Shown here: positions 1-11,908 of the stretch, piece by piece
Layout: each line of letters starts with the position of its first letter
Numbering within the stretch: the first letter of the stretch is position 1
Assembly: GCA_937926105.1 (NCBI GenBank)
Contig: CALANS010000175.1
Location: forward strand, 1 to 64,000
Reading direction: 5' to 3'
Source of the DNA: an uncultured Actinomycetes bacterium
Lineage (GTDB): Bacteria; Actinomycetota; Actinomycetes; Mycobacteriales; Nakamurellaceae
DNA: 64,000 nt
Position numbers and translations under genes: made by a program
The notes under the pieces: generated by a model
Told to the model about the DNA's origin: nothing
Databases searched by the model: none
Seen by the model: the letters and a program-made list of their open reading frames with translations, nothing else

Positions 1-2726
1 AGGCCGAGCATCGCCTGAGCAATGGCCAGTCGCTGCCGCATGCCCTGGGAGTAGGTCTTGACCCGCCGATCCACGGCCCGGCCCAGGTCGGCGATCTCCA
101 ACGCCTCATCCAGGTGGGCGTCGGCGGCCGGCCGTCCGGTGGCCCGCCAGTACAGGGTGAGGTTGGTGCGACCGGACAGGTGCGGCAGGAAGCCGGATCC
201 CTCCACGAAACTCCCGACCCGGGAGAGGATCTCGGCTCCCGGACGGATCGGTGTGCCGAACAGCGAGATCTGGCCCGCCGACGGACGAATGAGCCCCATC
301 ACCATGCGCAGCGTCGTGGTCTTGCCCGCGCCGTTGGGGCCCAGCAGCCCCAGCACCTGGCTGCGCTCGACGCGGAAGGAGACGTCGTCCACGGCCACGA
401 CTCCACCGGGATATTCCTTGCGCAGGCCGGTGATCGCCAGAGGCGCGGCGTCGCCGGTGGGACGGGGACCCGGTACTGCCCTCGGATCCGATTCCGCCTT
501 CGCGGAGCGTCGGGGGGACACCCGCCCGGCGACGGTCAGGGCCAGCACCGCGAGCACCACCAGGGCCCCCAGCGCGATGGCCAACCCGATCGGCTCCTCG
601 GCCGCCGAAACCCGCTGCCCGCCAGCGATCGGGACGTGCAACAGGCTGCCTTCTGGCAGCGAAACCCGGTAGACCGCAGGCGCTGTCGGTCCCGCGTAAC
701 CCTGATCGGTGGTGGCCACCCGAACCTGGTAGGACTGGCCCGCCGGTAGCTGGAAGGCCACCGCGGGCAGGTGCACCGTCACCGTGACCGGCGTGCCGTC
801 GGCCGGAAGGTCGTCGATGCGCACCGGCGACACCGCGCCGCCGGCCGGCCCGCCGGAGAGCAGCGCCCCGACCCGCGAGGCGGCGCCGGAAGAGCCGGCC
901 GCTCCGGAAGCGCCGGCCGCGTCTGGGTCGGCTGTGTCTGAGTCAGCCGCCGCCAGCGACACGAACAGCACCGCGGAGTCGTCCGCACCGGAACCGGATC
1001 TGGGCCCGGCTCCGGGGAGGCCGGCCTGCCGGGCGACCGACAGCGTGACCGTGGCCGATCCGGTGACGACGGTGGGGGCCGAGACCGGGGCAGAGGTGAA
1101 CACCGCGGTCTGGCCCGGGAGTGCGGTCAGCGCACCGAGCGCGCCCGCACCGACGGTACTCAGGCCCGGCAGGGACGAGATCGCCGCGGGCATGCCTCCG
1201 GGCGGGTTCAGGATCGACTGGGCCGATCCGGTCAGCGGCACGCCGCGGGTCGGGGCCGAGGCCTGGTCGGCGGTGCCGGGGTAGCCGGGTACCTGCAGAG
1301 TGCGGGTGCGGACTCGGCCGTTATCGGACACCGATCCGGCCACGCTGTACTGGAAGGCGTCGGAGGGTGTCGGCCCGGTGCCCACCAGGTAGTGCCGCAG
1401 CCAGTCGGTCACCCTGCCTTCGGTGGCGGCGTCCAGGCTGCCGCCGTTGTGTCCGCCTGGGTACCAGCTGACCGCGACCGGGGTTCCGTTGCCGGCGATC
1501 TGCCGGGCGTTGGCGTCGGCCTGGTCCAGCCCGAACAGCGTGTCGTTCTCGCCCTGCACCAACAGGGTCGGTGCGGTGATATCGCCGGCCACCGCGGCGG
1601 GGCTGGAGTTCGCCAGCAGCCCGGCCAGCGCCGGGGTGAGCCGGCCGGTCTGCGCGACCTGCACGTAGGCGACGCACAGGGCTAGCATCATCCGGCCGCA
1701 GCCGGCCACCGCCGGACTGGCCCCGTCACTGGCGGTGCCCGACGGGCCGGCACCATCCGCGCTACCGGTGCCGCCTGAGGTGCCGGTGCCGCCTGCGCTG
1801 CCGGGACCGCCTGGCGTGCCGGGGCCGCCCGGGGTGCCGGCGGAACTCCCGTCACCGCCGGATGTCTCGCCGGCCGCAGGGGCGCCTCCAGTGCCGCCAG
1901 TGCCGCCAGTGCCGTCCATGCCTCCGGTCCCGCCGGTCCCGCCGGTCCCGCCGGTGCCGTCTGTGCCGTCGACGCCGTTGGAGTCACTGGCCGCCGAGGC
2001 GACCGGCAGCGAGCTCCCCGAGATCACCGAACTCATCAGTGCGGCGGCCCAGGAGCGCTTGAACACACCGTCGGCGCCCGCCGGGATGTCGGCCGGTGTG
2101 CCGGGCGGGGGCCCGGCCCCGTCGGACCGCGTCACCGCCCCGTTGTTCGGGAACAGCGACTGGGCCAGGTCGTTCCAGGTTGCGATGGCCGCGACCGCAT
2201 CGACCCGCCGATCGGTGCCGGCCAGCATCAGCGCCAGCGCTCCGCCGTAGGAGCCGCCGGTCACGCCGACCCGGGGATCGCCCGGCCCGTCCTGGCGCAC
2301 CTCGGGTCGCCGGGCCAGCCAGTCCACCAGCGCCCGCGCGTCGGCCACCTCGTAGTCCAGCGAGTCCAGCCCGATCCGCCCGGTGGACGCGCCGAAGCCC
2401 CGCGCCGAGTAGGTCAGCACCACGAAGCCGTCCCGGGCCAGCCGCTGTGCGTCGGCGTCCACGCTCGATCGGGAACCGCCGAACCCGTGGGCCACGATCA
2501 CCGCGGGCGACGGCGTCACTGCGGGCAGGTACAACCCGGCGTCCAGCGTCACTGACTCGTCGACTCCCGGGCCACCCGGAACGGTGATCTTCTCGTCCTG
2601 TGCCGGCACCGGCGCCGGGCCCGATCGGGGCCACGCCGCCAGCACGATCGCGGCCACCACCAGTACAGCAATCGCGAGCGCCACCCACCGGCGCGCCCGC
2701 GTGCGCAGCAGACGCCCGGCGATCAC
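1..2726 (-). CDS. Membrane alpha/beta hydrolase (S15/CocE-like) fused to ABC transporter ATPase, C-terminus cut by window edge
   Basis: The visible 908 codons start at a GTG and run off the left edge. Residues 14-32 form a membrane anchor. An alpha/beta-hydrolase domain follows, with nucleophile Ser159 in GGSYGG, Asp395 in GENDTLF and His426 in PGGHNGG, so the triad looks complete. A Gly/Thr-rich linker (about residues 250-342) interrupts it. A second membrane helix lies near residues 710-733, then an ABC ATPase with Walker A GPNGAGKT (about 795) and signature YSQGMRQR (about 890); Walker B lies outside the window. Inferred topology is hydrolase outside, ATPase in the cytoplasm. Similar actinobacterial fusions are annotated as CocE/NonD or S15 hydrolases; substrate and permease partner are unknown. 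No good ribosome binding site supports the start, which is chosen because it precedes the anchor. Confidence 0.85.
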   Translation of the reverse strand, partial: MIAGRLLRTRARRWVALAIAVLVVAAIVLAAWPRSGPAPVPAQDEKITVPGGPGVDESVTLDAGLYLPAVTPSPAVIVAHGFGGSRSSVDADAQRLARDGFVVLTYSARGFGASTGRIGLDSLDYEVADARALVDWLARRPEVRQDGPGDPRVGVTGGSYGGALALMLAGTDRRVDAVAAIATWNDLAQSLFPNNGAVTRSDGAGPPPGTPADIPAGADGVFKRSWAAALMSSVISGSSLPVASAASDSNGVDGTDGTGGTGGTGGTGGMDGTGGTGGTGGAPAAGETSGGDGSSAGTPGGPGTPGGPGSAGGTGTSGGTGSADGAGPSGTASDGASPAVAGCGRMMLALCVAYVQVAQTGRLTPALAGLLANSSPAAVAGDITAPTLLVQGENDTLFGLDQADANARQIAGNGTPVAVSWYPGGHNGGSLDAATEGRVTDWLRHYLVGTGPTPSDAFQYSVAGSVSDNGRVRTRTLQVPGYPGTADQASAPTRGVPLTGSAQSILNPPGGMPAAISSLPGLSTVGAGALGALTALPGQTAVFTSAPVSAPTVVTGSATVTLSVARQAGLPGAGPRSGSGADDSAVLFVSLAAADSDTADPDAAGASGAAGSSGAASRVGALLSGGPAGGAVSPVRIDDLPADGTPVTVTVHLPAVAFQLPAGQSYQVRVATTDQGYAGPTAPAVYRVSLPEGSLLHVPIAGGQRVSAAEEPIGLAIALGALVVLAVLALTVAGRVSPRRSAKAESDPRAVPGPRPTGDAAPLAITGLRKEYPGGVVAVDDVSFRVERSQVLGLLGPNGAGKTTTLRMVMGLIRPSAGQISLFGTPIRPGAEILSRVGSFVEGSGFLPHLSGRTNLTLYWRATGRPAADAHLDEALEIADLGRAVDRRVKTYSQGMRQRLAIAQAMLG
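1702..1979 (-). repeat. Gly/Thr/Ser-rich low-complexity insert inside the hydrolase domain
   Basis: Nine-base imperfect repeats encoding GGT-type triplets (GTGGTGGTGG-like protein sequence) separate the nucleophile half of the hydrolase domain from the half holding the acid and histidine. The stretch is in frame and probably a flexible surface loop. Its repeat structure suggests length variation between strains. Confidence 0.75.
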
Positions 2727-2789
2727 TCCACCAGGGTGCCAGACGGCGGGGCGGGCCGTTCGAACCCGGCGGTATGGAACACTGGTGGT

Positions 2790-2930
2790 GCGTGGAGGGG
2801 AGTATTCCCACTCGGCGGCGACATCGTCAGCACGGCGAACCGGCCATCCGGTTCCCCGGTGTCGCCGGCCGGTGCAGGCGCCCGGGGTGTGAATCGGGGC
2901 GGCTGTCCGGCGGAAGAGACCTCCGGCGAT
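2790..2930 (+). promoter_or_regulatory. yybP-ykoY (manganese) riboswitch upstream of terC
   Basis: The leader carries the three conserved blocks of the yybP-ykoY aptamer in order: GAGGGGAGTA at 2795-2804, TCGTCAGCACG at 2824-2834 and GGAAGAGACC at 2912-2921. The spacing is right and the downstream gene is a TerC-family protein, a typical target of this Mn2+-sensing class. The 5' and 3' limits are approximate. Confidence 0.9.
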
Positions 2931-2952
2931 GACGTGCAGCGTCCGCCGGAGG
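2920..2952 (+). promoter_or_regulatory. Expression-platform hairpin that would sequester the terC ribosome binding site
   Basis: CCTCCGGCG (2920-2928) is perfectly complementary to CGCCGGAGG (2944-2952). The 3' arm contains GGAGG of the terC Shine-Dalgarno sequence (2948-2956). The 5' arm overlaps the conserved AGACC block of the aptamer, so aptamer folding and sequestration compete. The inferred logic is that bound manganese frees the site and turns translation on. Confidence 0.75.
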
Positions 2953-2960
2953 AGAGTTCT

Positions 2961-3971
2961 GTGAACGTACCAGTGTGGGTGTGGGCCGCGGTGATCGTGG
3001 GCGTCGCCGCGATCTTCGTCGTCAGCCTGTTGTTCGGCCGCAAGGCGCATCTGATCACCGTGGGGGAGGCCGCCCGCTGGGTGGCCGGCTACGTCACCCT
3101 CGCCGTCCTGTTCGGCCTGGGGATCCTCGTCACCAACGGTGCCGACTACGCCGGGCAGTTCTTCGCCGGCTACATCACCGAATACGCGCTGAGCGTGGAC
3201 AACCTGTTCGTGTTCGCGATCATCCTCACCTCGTTCCGGGTACCGCGCCAATTGCAGGGCAAGGTGGTGCTGATCGGCATCGCGATCGCGTTGGTGCTGC
3301 GCGGCGGCCTGATCGCCGCCGGCTCCGCGTTGATCCACAGCTTTTCCTGGGTGTTCTACCTGTTCGGGGCGTTCCTGGTGATCACCGCGATCAACCTGGC
3401 GCGCAACAAGGAGGAGTCCGACACCGAGGAACCCAAGACCGTCACGTTGTTGCGCCGGGTGATGCCGATCTCCGACGGCTACGTCGGCGACCGATACCTG
3501 GTGCGGCAGAACGGCAAGCGGATGGCCACCCCGCTGCTGGCGGTGATCCTGGCGCTGGGCACCACCGACATCGTGTTCGCGCTGGACTCGATCCCGGCGA
3601 TCTTCGGGCTGACCAAGGAGGCCTTCCTGGTCTTCACGGCCAATGCCTTCGCGCTGCTGGGCCTGTCCGAGCTGTACTTCGTGCTCGGCGCGCTGCTGGA
3701 TCGGCTGCGGTATCTGGGCAAGGGCCTGTCGCTGATCTTGCTGTTCATCGGCGTGAAGCTGATTCTGGAGGCATTGGCGGAGAACTCGCTGCCGTGGGTG
3801 GCGGGTGGCGAGCCGATCTCCTGGGCGCCGGAAATCTCGCCGGCGCTGTCCCTGACGGTGGTGGGCAGCATTCTGGCGGTGACGGTGATCGCGAGCCTGC
3901 TCGCGTCCCGGGTGGAGCGGCGCCGGGCGTTGGCCGTGCGGCGGGACGGCGAGGATCACCCGCTACCCTGA
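2961..3971 (+). CDS. TerC family integral membrane protein, putative Mn2+ exporter
   Basis: This 336-residue polytopic membrane protein carries the TerC features: an EYALSVDNLFVFAIIL segment with acidic residues in a membrane helix, and a second matching segment, GTTDIVFALDSIPAIFG. The two halves are inverted-repeat-like. The GTG start at 2961 is chosen because GGAGGAGAG lies five bases upstream and because the manganese riboswitch ends just before it; upstream in-frame codons would run through the riboswitch. TerC relatives export Mn2+ from the cytoplasm or load exported metalloproteins. The gene is divergent from the hydrolase-ABC fusion and is followed six bases later by the S9 peptidase. 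Confidence 0.93.
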   Translation: MNVPVWVWAAVIVGVAAIFVVSLLFGRKAHLITVGEAARWVAGYVTLAVLFGLGILVTNGADYAGQFFAGYITEYALSVDNLFVFAIILTSFRVPRQLQGKVVLIGIAIALVLRGGLIAAGSALIHSFSWVFYLFGAFLVITAINLARNKEESDTEEPKTVTLLRRVMPISDGYVGDRYLVRQNGKRMATPLLAVILALGTTDIVFALDSIPAIFGLTKEAFLVFTANAFALLGLSELYFVLGALLDRLRYLGKGLSLILLFIGVKLILEALAENSLPWVAGGEPISWAPEISPALSLTVVGSILAVTVIASLLASRVERRRALAVRRDGEDHPLP

Positions 3972-3977
3972 CCGGTT

Positions 3978-5966
3978 GTGAAACCCTCCGATCTGCCCCT
4001 GTTCCGGTCCTATGGCCGCCCTGCGGTCGCCCCCGACGGGACGGTGTTCGCCGCGCTGTCCACGCCCGATCTGGCCGGCGATCGGTACGGCGGCGTGCTG
4101 CACCGGCTCGAGCCGGCCGGCCCGCCCAGGGAGTTCACCCACGGCCCGCGGGATTCGGCGCCTGTGCTCTCGCCGGACGGGACGGTGCTGGTGTTCCTGC
4201 GGGCCGGAGAGTCGGGCCCGGCGCAGCTGTCCCTGATGCGTACCGGCGGTGGTGAGCCACGTCAGTTGACGGATGCCTCGGTGCATCCGCTGGGCGCGTC
4301 GGCGGTGACGTTCTCCCCGGACGGGCGCTCGATTGCCTACCTGGCACCGGTTGTGGAGCCGGGCCGGTACGGCTCACCGGGCGCGGAGGGGGCCGACCAG
4401 CTCGACCCCGAGGCCGAGGCGCCCCGCCGGATCACCCGGATGTCCTACCGAGGCGATGGCAAGGGATTCCTGCTGGGCAAGCCCGAGCAGATCTTTCTGC
4501 TGGACCTGTTCGACGAGGCAGGGGCCGAGCTGCCCGACGCGGCCCCGCGCCCTGTGACCGCCGAACCGGGTCCGCTGGGCCGGCCGGCGTTTACCGCGGA
4601 CGGTCGCGAGGTGCTGTACGTGCGGCGAGCCGCGGTGGACTCGGTGCATGGCGAGATCGCCGCGGTGCCCTCCGATGCCGACGAGCCCGGGATCGGGCGC
4701 ACCGTCGTGCACATCGCCGGCGACGCGGCGGAGCTGACGGTGCACGGCAAGACGGTCTACTACATCGGAAGCGCGTTCGCCGGCAACGACTTCGCCGGAC
4801 AGACCGACGGGCTGTGGGCGGCCCCGTTGGCGGGCGGGTCGGCCCGCCGGCTCACCGACGTGCAGACCGTGCAGGTCGACGCGATGGCGGGTGCACCGGT
4901 GCTGGTGGCCGATAAGGTCGTGGTGGCCGTCGCCGGCCGAGGCTCGGTGTCGCTGCGCGCGGTGCCGGTGCAGGCACACGACGCCCCGCTGGACGACCTG
5001 CCGGTGATCATCGGTGGCCGCCGGGTGGTCAAGGCGTTCACCGTCGCCGGCAGCCTGATTGCGGCGACGGTGGCGGGCCCGGGTAGCGCCGGAGACATCG
5101 TCACCGCCGTGGTCGCCGCGGCACCGGATGCCGACTCCTCGGAAACGGTGCTGACCGACGTGTCGGCCCCGCTGCGAGCGGCTGGGCTGTGCACCGCCGA
5201 AGAGATCACCGGCACCGCACCGGACGGCTACCCGGTGCACGGCTTCATGGTGCTGCCCCCGCCGGACCGGTTCGCCGGCCCGCACCCGGTGTTGCTGGCG
5301 GTGCACGGCGGCCCGCACTCCGCCTACACCTGGGCGGTGTTCGACGAGGCCCAGATGTACGCCGCGCAGGGGTACGCGGTGGTGCTGCCCAATCCTCGGG
5401 GGTCCGCCGGATACGGGCTGGAGCACGGCCGCTGCATCGTGGGCCAGTTGGGCACCATCGACGCCGACGACGTGTTGGCGCTCCTGGACGCGGCGCTGCG
5501 CCGGGAGGACTGCGACGCCGGTCGGGTCGGGGTGATGGGGGGCTCGTACGGCGGGTTCATGACGAGCTGGCTGGCCTCGCACGCCGCCGACCGATTCGTC
5601 GCCGGGATCAGCGAACGGGCGGTGAACGCGTGGGACTCGTTCACCGGAGCCAGCGACATCGGCTACTTCTTCGCCGACGGCTACGTGGGCTCGGATCGGG
5701 ACGAGCAGTGGGCAAGATCCCCGCTGGCGCACGCCGACCAGATCGGCATCCCGCTGTTGATCATCCACTCGGAGCAGGACTGGCGCTGTCCGCTGGAGCA
5801 GGCGCAGCGGCTGTTTGTGGCGCTCAAGCAACGCGGCCACGAGACCGAGATGCTGGTCTTCCCCGGAGAGGGGCACGAGCTGTCCAGGTCGGGTCGGCCC
5901 CGGCACCGCCAGCAGCGCTTCGAGGCGATTCTGGACTGGTGGAGCCGGTACCTGCCGGTGGGGTGA
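3978..5966 (+). CDS. S9 family peptidase (prolyl oligopeptidase/acylaminoacyl-peptidase type)
   Basis: The 662-residue protein has an N-terminal beta-propeller with repeated FSPDG/TADG blades and a C-terminal alpha/beta-hydrolase domain. The catalytic triad is visible: Ser523 in GGSYGG, Asp601 in HSEQDW and His633 in GEGHEL. The HGGPH loop forming the oxyanion region lies near residue 440. No signal peptide is seen, so it is probably cytoplasmic. The family cleaves short peptides after proline or removes acylated N-terminal residues. The GTG start follows terC by only six bases, suggesting co-transcription and possibly shared manganese control. Confidence 0.92.
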   Translation: MKPSDLPLFRSYGRPAVAPDGTVFAALSTPDLAGDRYGGVLHRLEPAGPPREFTHGPRDSAPVLSPDGTVLVFLRAGESGPAQLSLMRTGGGEPRQLTDASVHPLGASAVTFSPDGRSIAYLAPVVEPGRYGSPGAEGADQLDPEAEAPRRITRMSYRGDGKGFLLGKPEQIFLLDLFDEAGAELPDAAPRPVTAEPGPLGRPAFTADGREVLYVRRAAVDSVHGEIAAVPSDADEPGIGRTVVHIAGDAAELTVHGKTVYYIGSAFAGNDFAGQTDGLWAAPLAGGSARRLTDVQTVQVDAMAGAPVLVADKVVVAVAGRGSVSLRAVPVQAHDAPLDDLPVIIGGRRVVKAFTVAGSLIAATVAGPGSAGDIVTAVVAAAPDADSSETVLTDVSAPLRAAGLCTAEEITGTAPDGYPVHGFMVLPPPDRFAGPHPVLLAVHGGPHSAYTWAVFDEAQMYAAQGYAVVLPNPRGSAGYGLEHGRCIVGQLGTIDADDVLALLDAALRREDCDAGRVGVMGGSYGGFMTSWLASHAADRFVAGISERAVNAWDSFTGASDIGYFFADGYVGSDRDEQWARSPLAHADQIGIPLLIIHSEQDWRCPLEQAQRLFVALKQRGHETEMLVFPGEGHELSRSGRPRHRQQRFEAILDWWSRYLPVG

Positions 5967-5989
5967 TGCGCGACGCGTGAGCGGGACGG

Positions 5990-6027
5990 TGCGGGTCCCG
6001 GCCTTGCGCTGACTGCGGGTCCCGGCC
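5990..6027. repeat. 14-base direct repeat between convergent genes
   Basis: TGCGGGTCCCGGCC occurs at 5990-6003 and 6014-6027, between the stops of the S9 peptidase and the MFS gene. With the following CCGGCC-rich sequence it could fold into GC-rich hairpins acting as a terminator for both genes; no U-tract is present. Confidence 0.4.
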
Positions 6028-6035
6028 CGGCGCGA

Positions 6036-7478
6036 TCAGCCGGCCGGGGCGATGCCACGGCTGGGCGCGGCATCTTCGTTGTGGACCGTCAGCCACGCCA
6101 CCAGGCAGGCGATCAGGTTGCACACCGCGCAGGCCAGCAGCGCCAGCCGAAACGGAGTGGCGGGTTCCGCGCCGACCGACGCGATGGCGGGCAGTCCGAC
6201 GGCGGCGATGACGGTAGCGGCCAGGGCAACCCCGATGGCGCCGCCGGCCTGCCGGGTGGCGTTGTACAGCGACGTGGCCTCGCCGGTTCGGAGCTTGGGC
6301 ACCGAGTCGAACGCGGCCGCCTGGGTGGGCATGAACGTGTGCGCCTGCCCGATGCCCACCACAAACATGATCAGCACCGGGACGATGTCCGGAGTGCCCG
6401 CGCGCACCAGCAGGGCGATGCCGCACAACATGGCCGTCACCAGGGCCTGGCCGGTGGCCACCAGCCCCCGCGGACCCACGCGTGAGTACAACCGGGCTGC
6501 GATCTGGGTTCCGACCATCACGCCGATCGCCTCCGGGAAGGTGAGCAGCCCCGCCGTGAGTGGCGAATGTCCGAGCGCGTTCTGCAGCATGAGTGGATAG
6601 GCGAACAGGGCGCCCAGGAACCCGGCCGAGGACGACATGGTGATCAGGTTTGCCGAGCGGAACAGCCGCAGCCCGAACAGGCGCAGTTGCAGCATCGGCC
6701 GGGCCACCCGCAGCTCCACTGGCACCAGGGTGGTCAGCAGGACCACTCCGACCACCCCGGGCAGCAGGATCTGGGCGGAGGTCCAGCCCTGGGCGGGGCC
6801 TTCGGACACCGCGTACATCAGGCCGGCGAATCCCGCCCCGGCCAGAACGAAACCGGGGACGTCCAAGCGGTTCCCGGTGGTCCGGGGGAGCGGTCGCACC
6901 ACCAGCACCGTGAACAGCACCGCGGCGATCCCGATGGGCACATTGATCCCGAAGATCCACCGCCAGCTGGCGTGTTCGGTCAGCAGCCCGCCCAGCACCG
7001 GTCCCAGGGCGGGCGCGAACGCGATCGGGACGGTGGTGATGCGCCCGAGCCGGATGCGCTCGGCGGGCGGGAAGGTCCGGTACAGGATGGCCATTCCGAC
7101 CGGCGTCATGAGCCCGCCGGCGGCGCCCTGCAGCACCCGGAAGATCACCAACTGACCCAACGAACCGGCCAGCCCGCAGGCCGCCGAGGAGGCGGCGAAC
7201 AGTGCGATGGCGGTGACGAACACCTCGCGGGCGCCGAGCCGGTCGCCGAGCCAACCGGACACGGGGATGGCGACGGCCACGGCTACCAGGAAGCCGATGT
7301 TGATGGTGGCGGTCTGGTCCACTGGCACCGCGAAGTCGCGGGCAATCGTCGGCAGCGCCACATTGACGACGGTCGCGTCCAGGATGTTGATGAACATTGC
7401 GGCGACGAACACCGTCGCGACCGCGATCTTCTGGCGGCGGCCGGCCGGTTGATCCTCCGTCACCGCCGCGATGCTCAC
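6036..7478 (-). CDS. MFS drug:H+ antiporter, DHA2 (EmrB/QacA) family
   Basis: This 480-residue protein has the about 14 hydrophobic segments expected of DHA2 exporters. The first helix carries FINILDATVVNVALPTI, the family's motif D1 region, followed by the SGWLGDRLGAREVF loop (motif A) and GPVLGGLL (motif C) characteristic of antiporters. It would expel small organic molecules using the proton gradient; the substrate is not predictable. The GTG at 7478 is chosen because VSIAAVTED directly precedes the conserved start, and TAGGCT (7486-7491, minus strand) would place transcription onset at it (leaderless). A longer frame to 7586 exists but adds atypical residues. Confidence 0.88.
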   Translation of the reverse strand: MSIAAVTEDQPAGRRQKIAVATVFVAAMFINILDATVVNVALPTIARDFAVPVDQTATINIGFLVAVAVAIPVSGWLGDRLGAREVFVTAIALFAASSAACGLAGSLGQLVIFRVLQGAAGGLMTPVGMAILYRTFPPAERIRLGRITTVPIAFAPALGPVLGGLLTEHASWRWIFGINVPIGIAAVLFTVLVVRPLPRTTGNRLDVPGFVLAGAGFAGLMYAVSEGPAQGWTSAQILLPGVVGVVLLTTLVPVELRVARPMLQLRLFGLRLFRSANLITMSSSAGFLGALFAYPLMLQNALGHSPLTAGLLTFPEAIGVMVGTQIAARLYSRVGPRGLVATGQALVTAMLCGIALLVRAGTPDIVPVLIMFVVGIGQAHTFMPTQAAAFDSVPKLRTGEATSLYNATRQAGGAIGVALAATVIAAVGLPAIASVGAEPATPFRLALLACAVCNLIACLVAWLTVHNEDAAPSRGIAPAG

Positions 7479-7485
7479 CGGCGTA

Positions 7486-7491
7486 AGCCTA
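7486..7491 (-). promoter_or_regulatory. Possible -10 box of a leaderless MFS transcript
   Basis: TAGGCT on the minus strand ends seven bases before the proposed GTG start and matches the actinobacterial TANNNT consensus. No Shine-Dalgarno sequence lies between. Confidence 0.45.
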
Positions 7492-7548
7492 TCCGGGCGT
7501 CGGGAGCGGACCGCCAGACGTGGCGGCGCCGATGGCGTGCCCCGCGGG

Positions 7549-8238
7549 CTACCAACCCCGTTCGCGCCACTCGGCCAGGTGGCCACGCTCGGTGCCGAGC
7601 GTGGTGTCGTCGCCGTGCCCGGGGTAGACCCAGGTGTCGTCCGGCAGCACGTCGAACACCCTGGTCTGCAGATCGTCCATCAGCGAGGTGAAGGTCTCCG
7701 GCGATGTGGTCCGGCCCGGGCCTCCGGGGAACAGCGAGTCCCCGGTGAACAGATGCGCCGATCCCTGGGGATCCCGATACAGCAGCGCCACCGATCCTGG
7801 GGTGTGGCCGCGCAGCGCGATCACCTCGAGCTGGCTGTCGCCGAGCGGGACGGTGCTGCCCTGGTCCAGCGGGACATCGGTGGGCACCGGCAGGGCGGCC
7901 GCATCCGCGGCGCCGGCATACAGGTTGGCGCCGGTGGCCCCGGCGACCGCTCCGAGGGCTCCCCAGTGGTCTGCGTGCTGGTGGGTGGTGACGATGGAGC
8001 GCAGTCGGGGCCGATCCGGCCCGTCGCCCAGCAGGTCGATGATGCGCTGGTTGTCGTTGGCGGCGTCGACGAGGACCGCGTCACCGGTGTGCCGGCACAC
8101 CAGCAGGTAGGTGTTGTTGTCCATCGGGCCGACGGACATCTTGGTGATGGTGATCTCGGCCAGCTCGCGGAGGGCGGGCGGGCCCTGCGGGTCGACGTGG
8201 CCGGTGTAGTCGCTGGCTGCCATGGGGTGCTCGCTCAC
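7549..8238 (-). CDS. MBL-fold metallo-hydrolase (glyoxalase II-like)
   Basis: The 229-residue protein carries the metal-binding signature THQHADHWG, with His86, His88, Asp90 and His91. Further ligands are plausible at the GHTPG histidine, the FTGDSLF aspartate and the YPGHGDDTT histidine. This is the hydroxyacylglutathione-hydrolase-like branch of the metallo-beta-lactamase superfamily, probably hydrolysing thioesters or related esters in the cytoplasm. Translation may start at the GTG at 8238 or at an ATG 15 bases downstream. It stands alone between the MFS gene and the divergent uvrA. Confidence 0.9.
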   Translation of the reverse strand: MSEHPMAASDYTGHVDPQGPPALRELAEITITKMSVGPMDNNTYLLVCRHTGDAVLVDAANDNQRIIDLLGDGPDRPRLRSIVTTHQHADHWGALGAVAGATGANLYAGAADAAALPVPTDVPLDQGSTVPLGDSQLEVIALRGHTPGSVALLYRDPQGSAHLFTGDSLFPGGPGRTTSPETFTSLMDDLQTRVFDVLPDDTWVYPGHGDDTTLGTERGHLAEWRERGW

Positions 8239-8402
8239 GGTGCCGAGCGTATCGAGGCCGGCCGACGGCCGGGAGAACTGGCCCGGACACCAGTGACGGG
8301 GCCGGCTCGCGGACCGACCCCGTCACCGTGGCAAGCGGCTGGTTGCGCCCAACACCGCCGCGTTTCACGTTGGACCGAGACCACCAAGACGAAGTAAGAA
8401 TT

Positions 8403-8422
8403 GGTAATGTCTCGGTAATGTC
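8403..8422. repeat. Two tandem GGTAATGTC repeats in the uvrA upstream region
   Basis: GGTAATGTC occurs at 8403-8411 and 8414-8422, an 11-base period (one helical turn). It lies in the 301-base gap (8239-8539) between the MBL-fold gene and uvrA, which contains no gene I can support. It is about 100 bases upstream of the uvrA promoter and could bind a dimeric regulator. Confidence 0.35.
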
Positions 8423-8508
8423 GACCGTAGCGCGAGGATCGCGTCGGTGCAAGCACCGCGCGTCGGCGTTCGTCGGAATCACCCGGACGGGGCAGCGCTG
8501 GCGGAGCA

Positions 8509-8531
8509 GTGTCGGTGCCCCCGCCTAGCAT
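8509..8531 (+). promoter_or_regulatory. PafBC-type (RecA-independent) DNA-damage promoter of uvrA
   Basis: GTGTCGGTG, eight bases and TAGCAT match the mycobacterial motif TTGTCRGTG-N8-TANNNT at 8 of 9 positions of the upstream box and fully in the -10 box. The -10 box ends eight bases before the uvrA GTG, so the transcript would be leaderless. I saw no LexA-type box nearby. Confidence 0.8.
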
Positions 8532-8539
8532 GGGTCACC

Positions 8540-11719
<3,180 letters not shown>

Positions 11720-11908
11720 TCGCGAGTCGCTGTGGGGGCAGCCCGACGGACAGGTGTTGGCGGCCGAGGGCCAGGCCCACCCATCGATGATCGACCGGCG
11801 TCGGCGGGTAGCGCGGGCGCCTCGTCGACTCGTCGTTGACTCCGTGGGCGCATCGGCTGCGACGAGAGTCAGCGAAAGAATTCAGGGGCGTCCCGTTGCA
11901 TGACCCAT

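Noticed and set aside
4374..5906. A 510-codon open frame opposite the S9 peptidase gene
   Set aside because: Antisense shadow; the plus strand has a complete peptidase with a catalytic triad.
8239..8508. LexA box upstream of uvrA
   Set aside because: No GAAC-N4-GTTC palindrome or close variant was seen in the interval.
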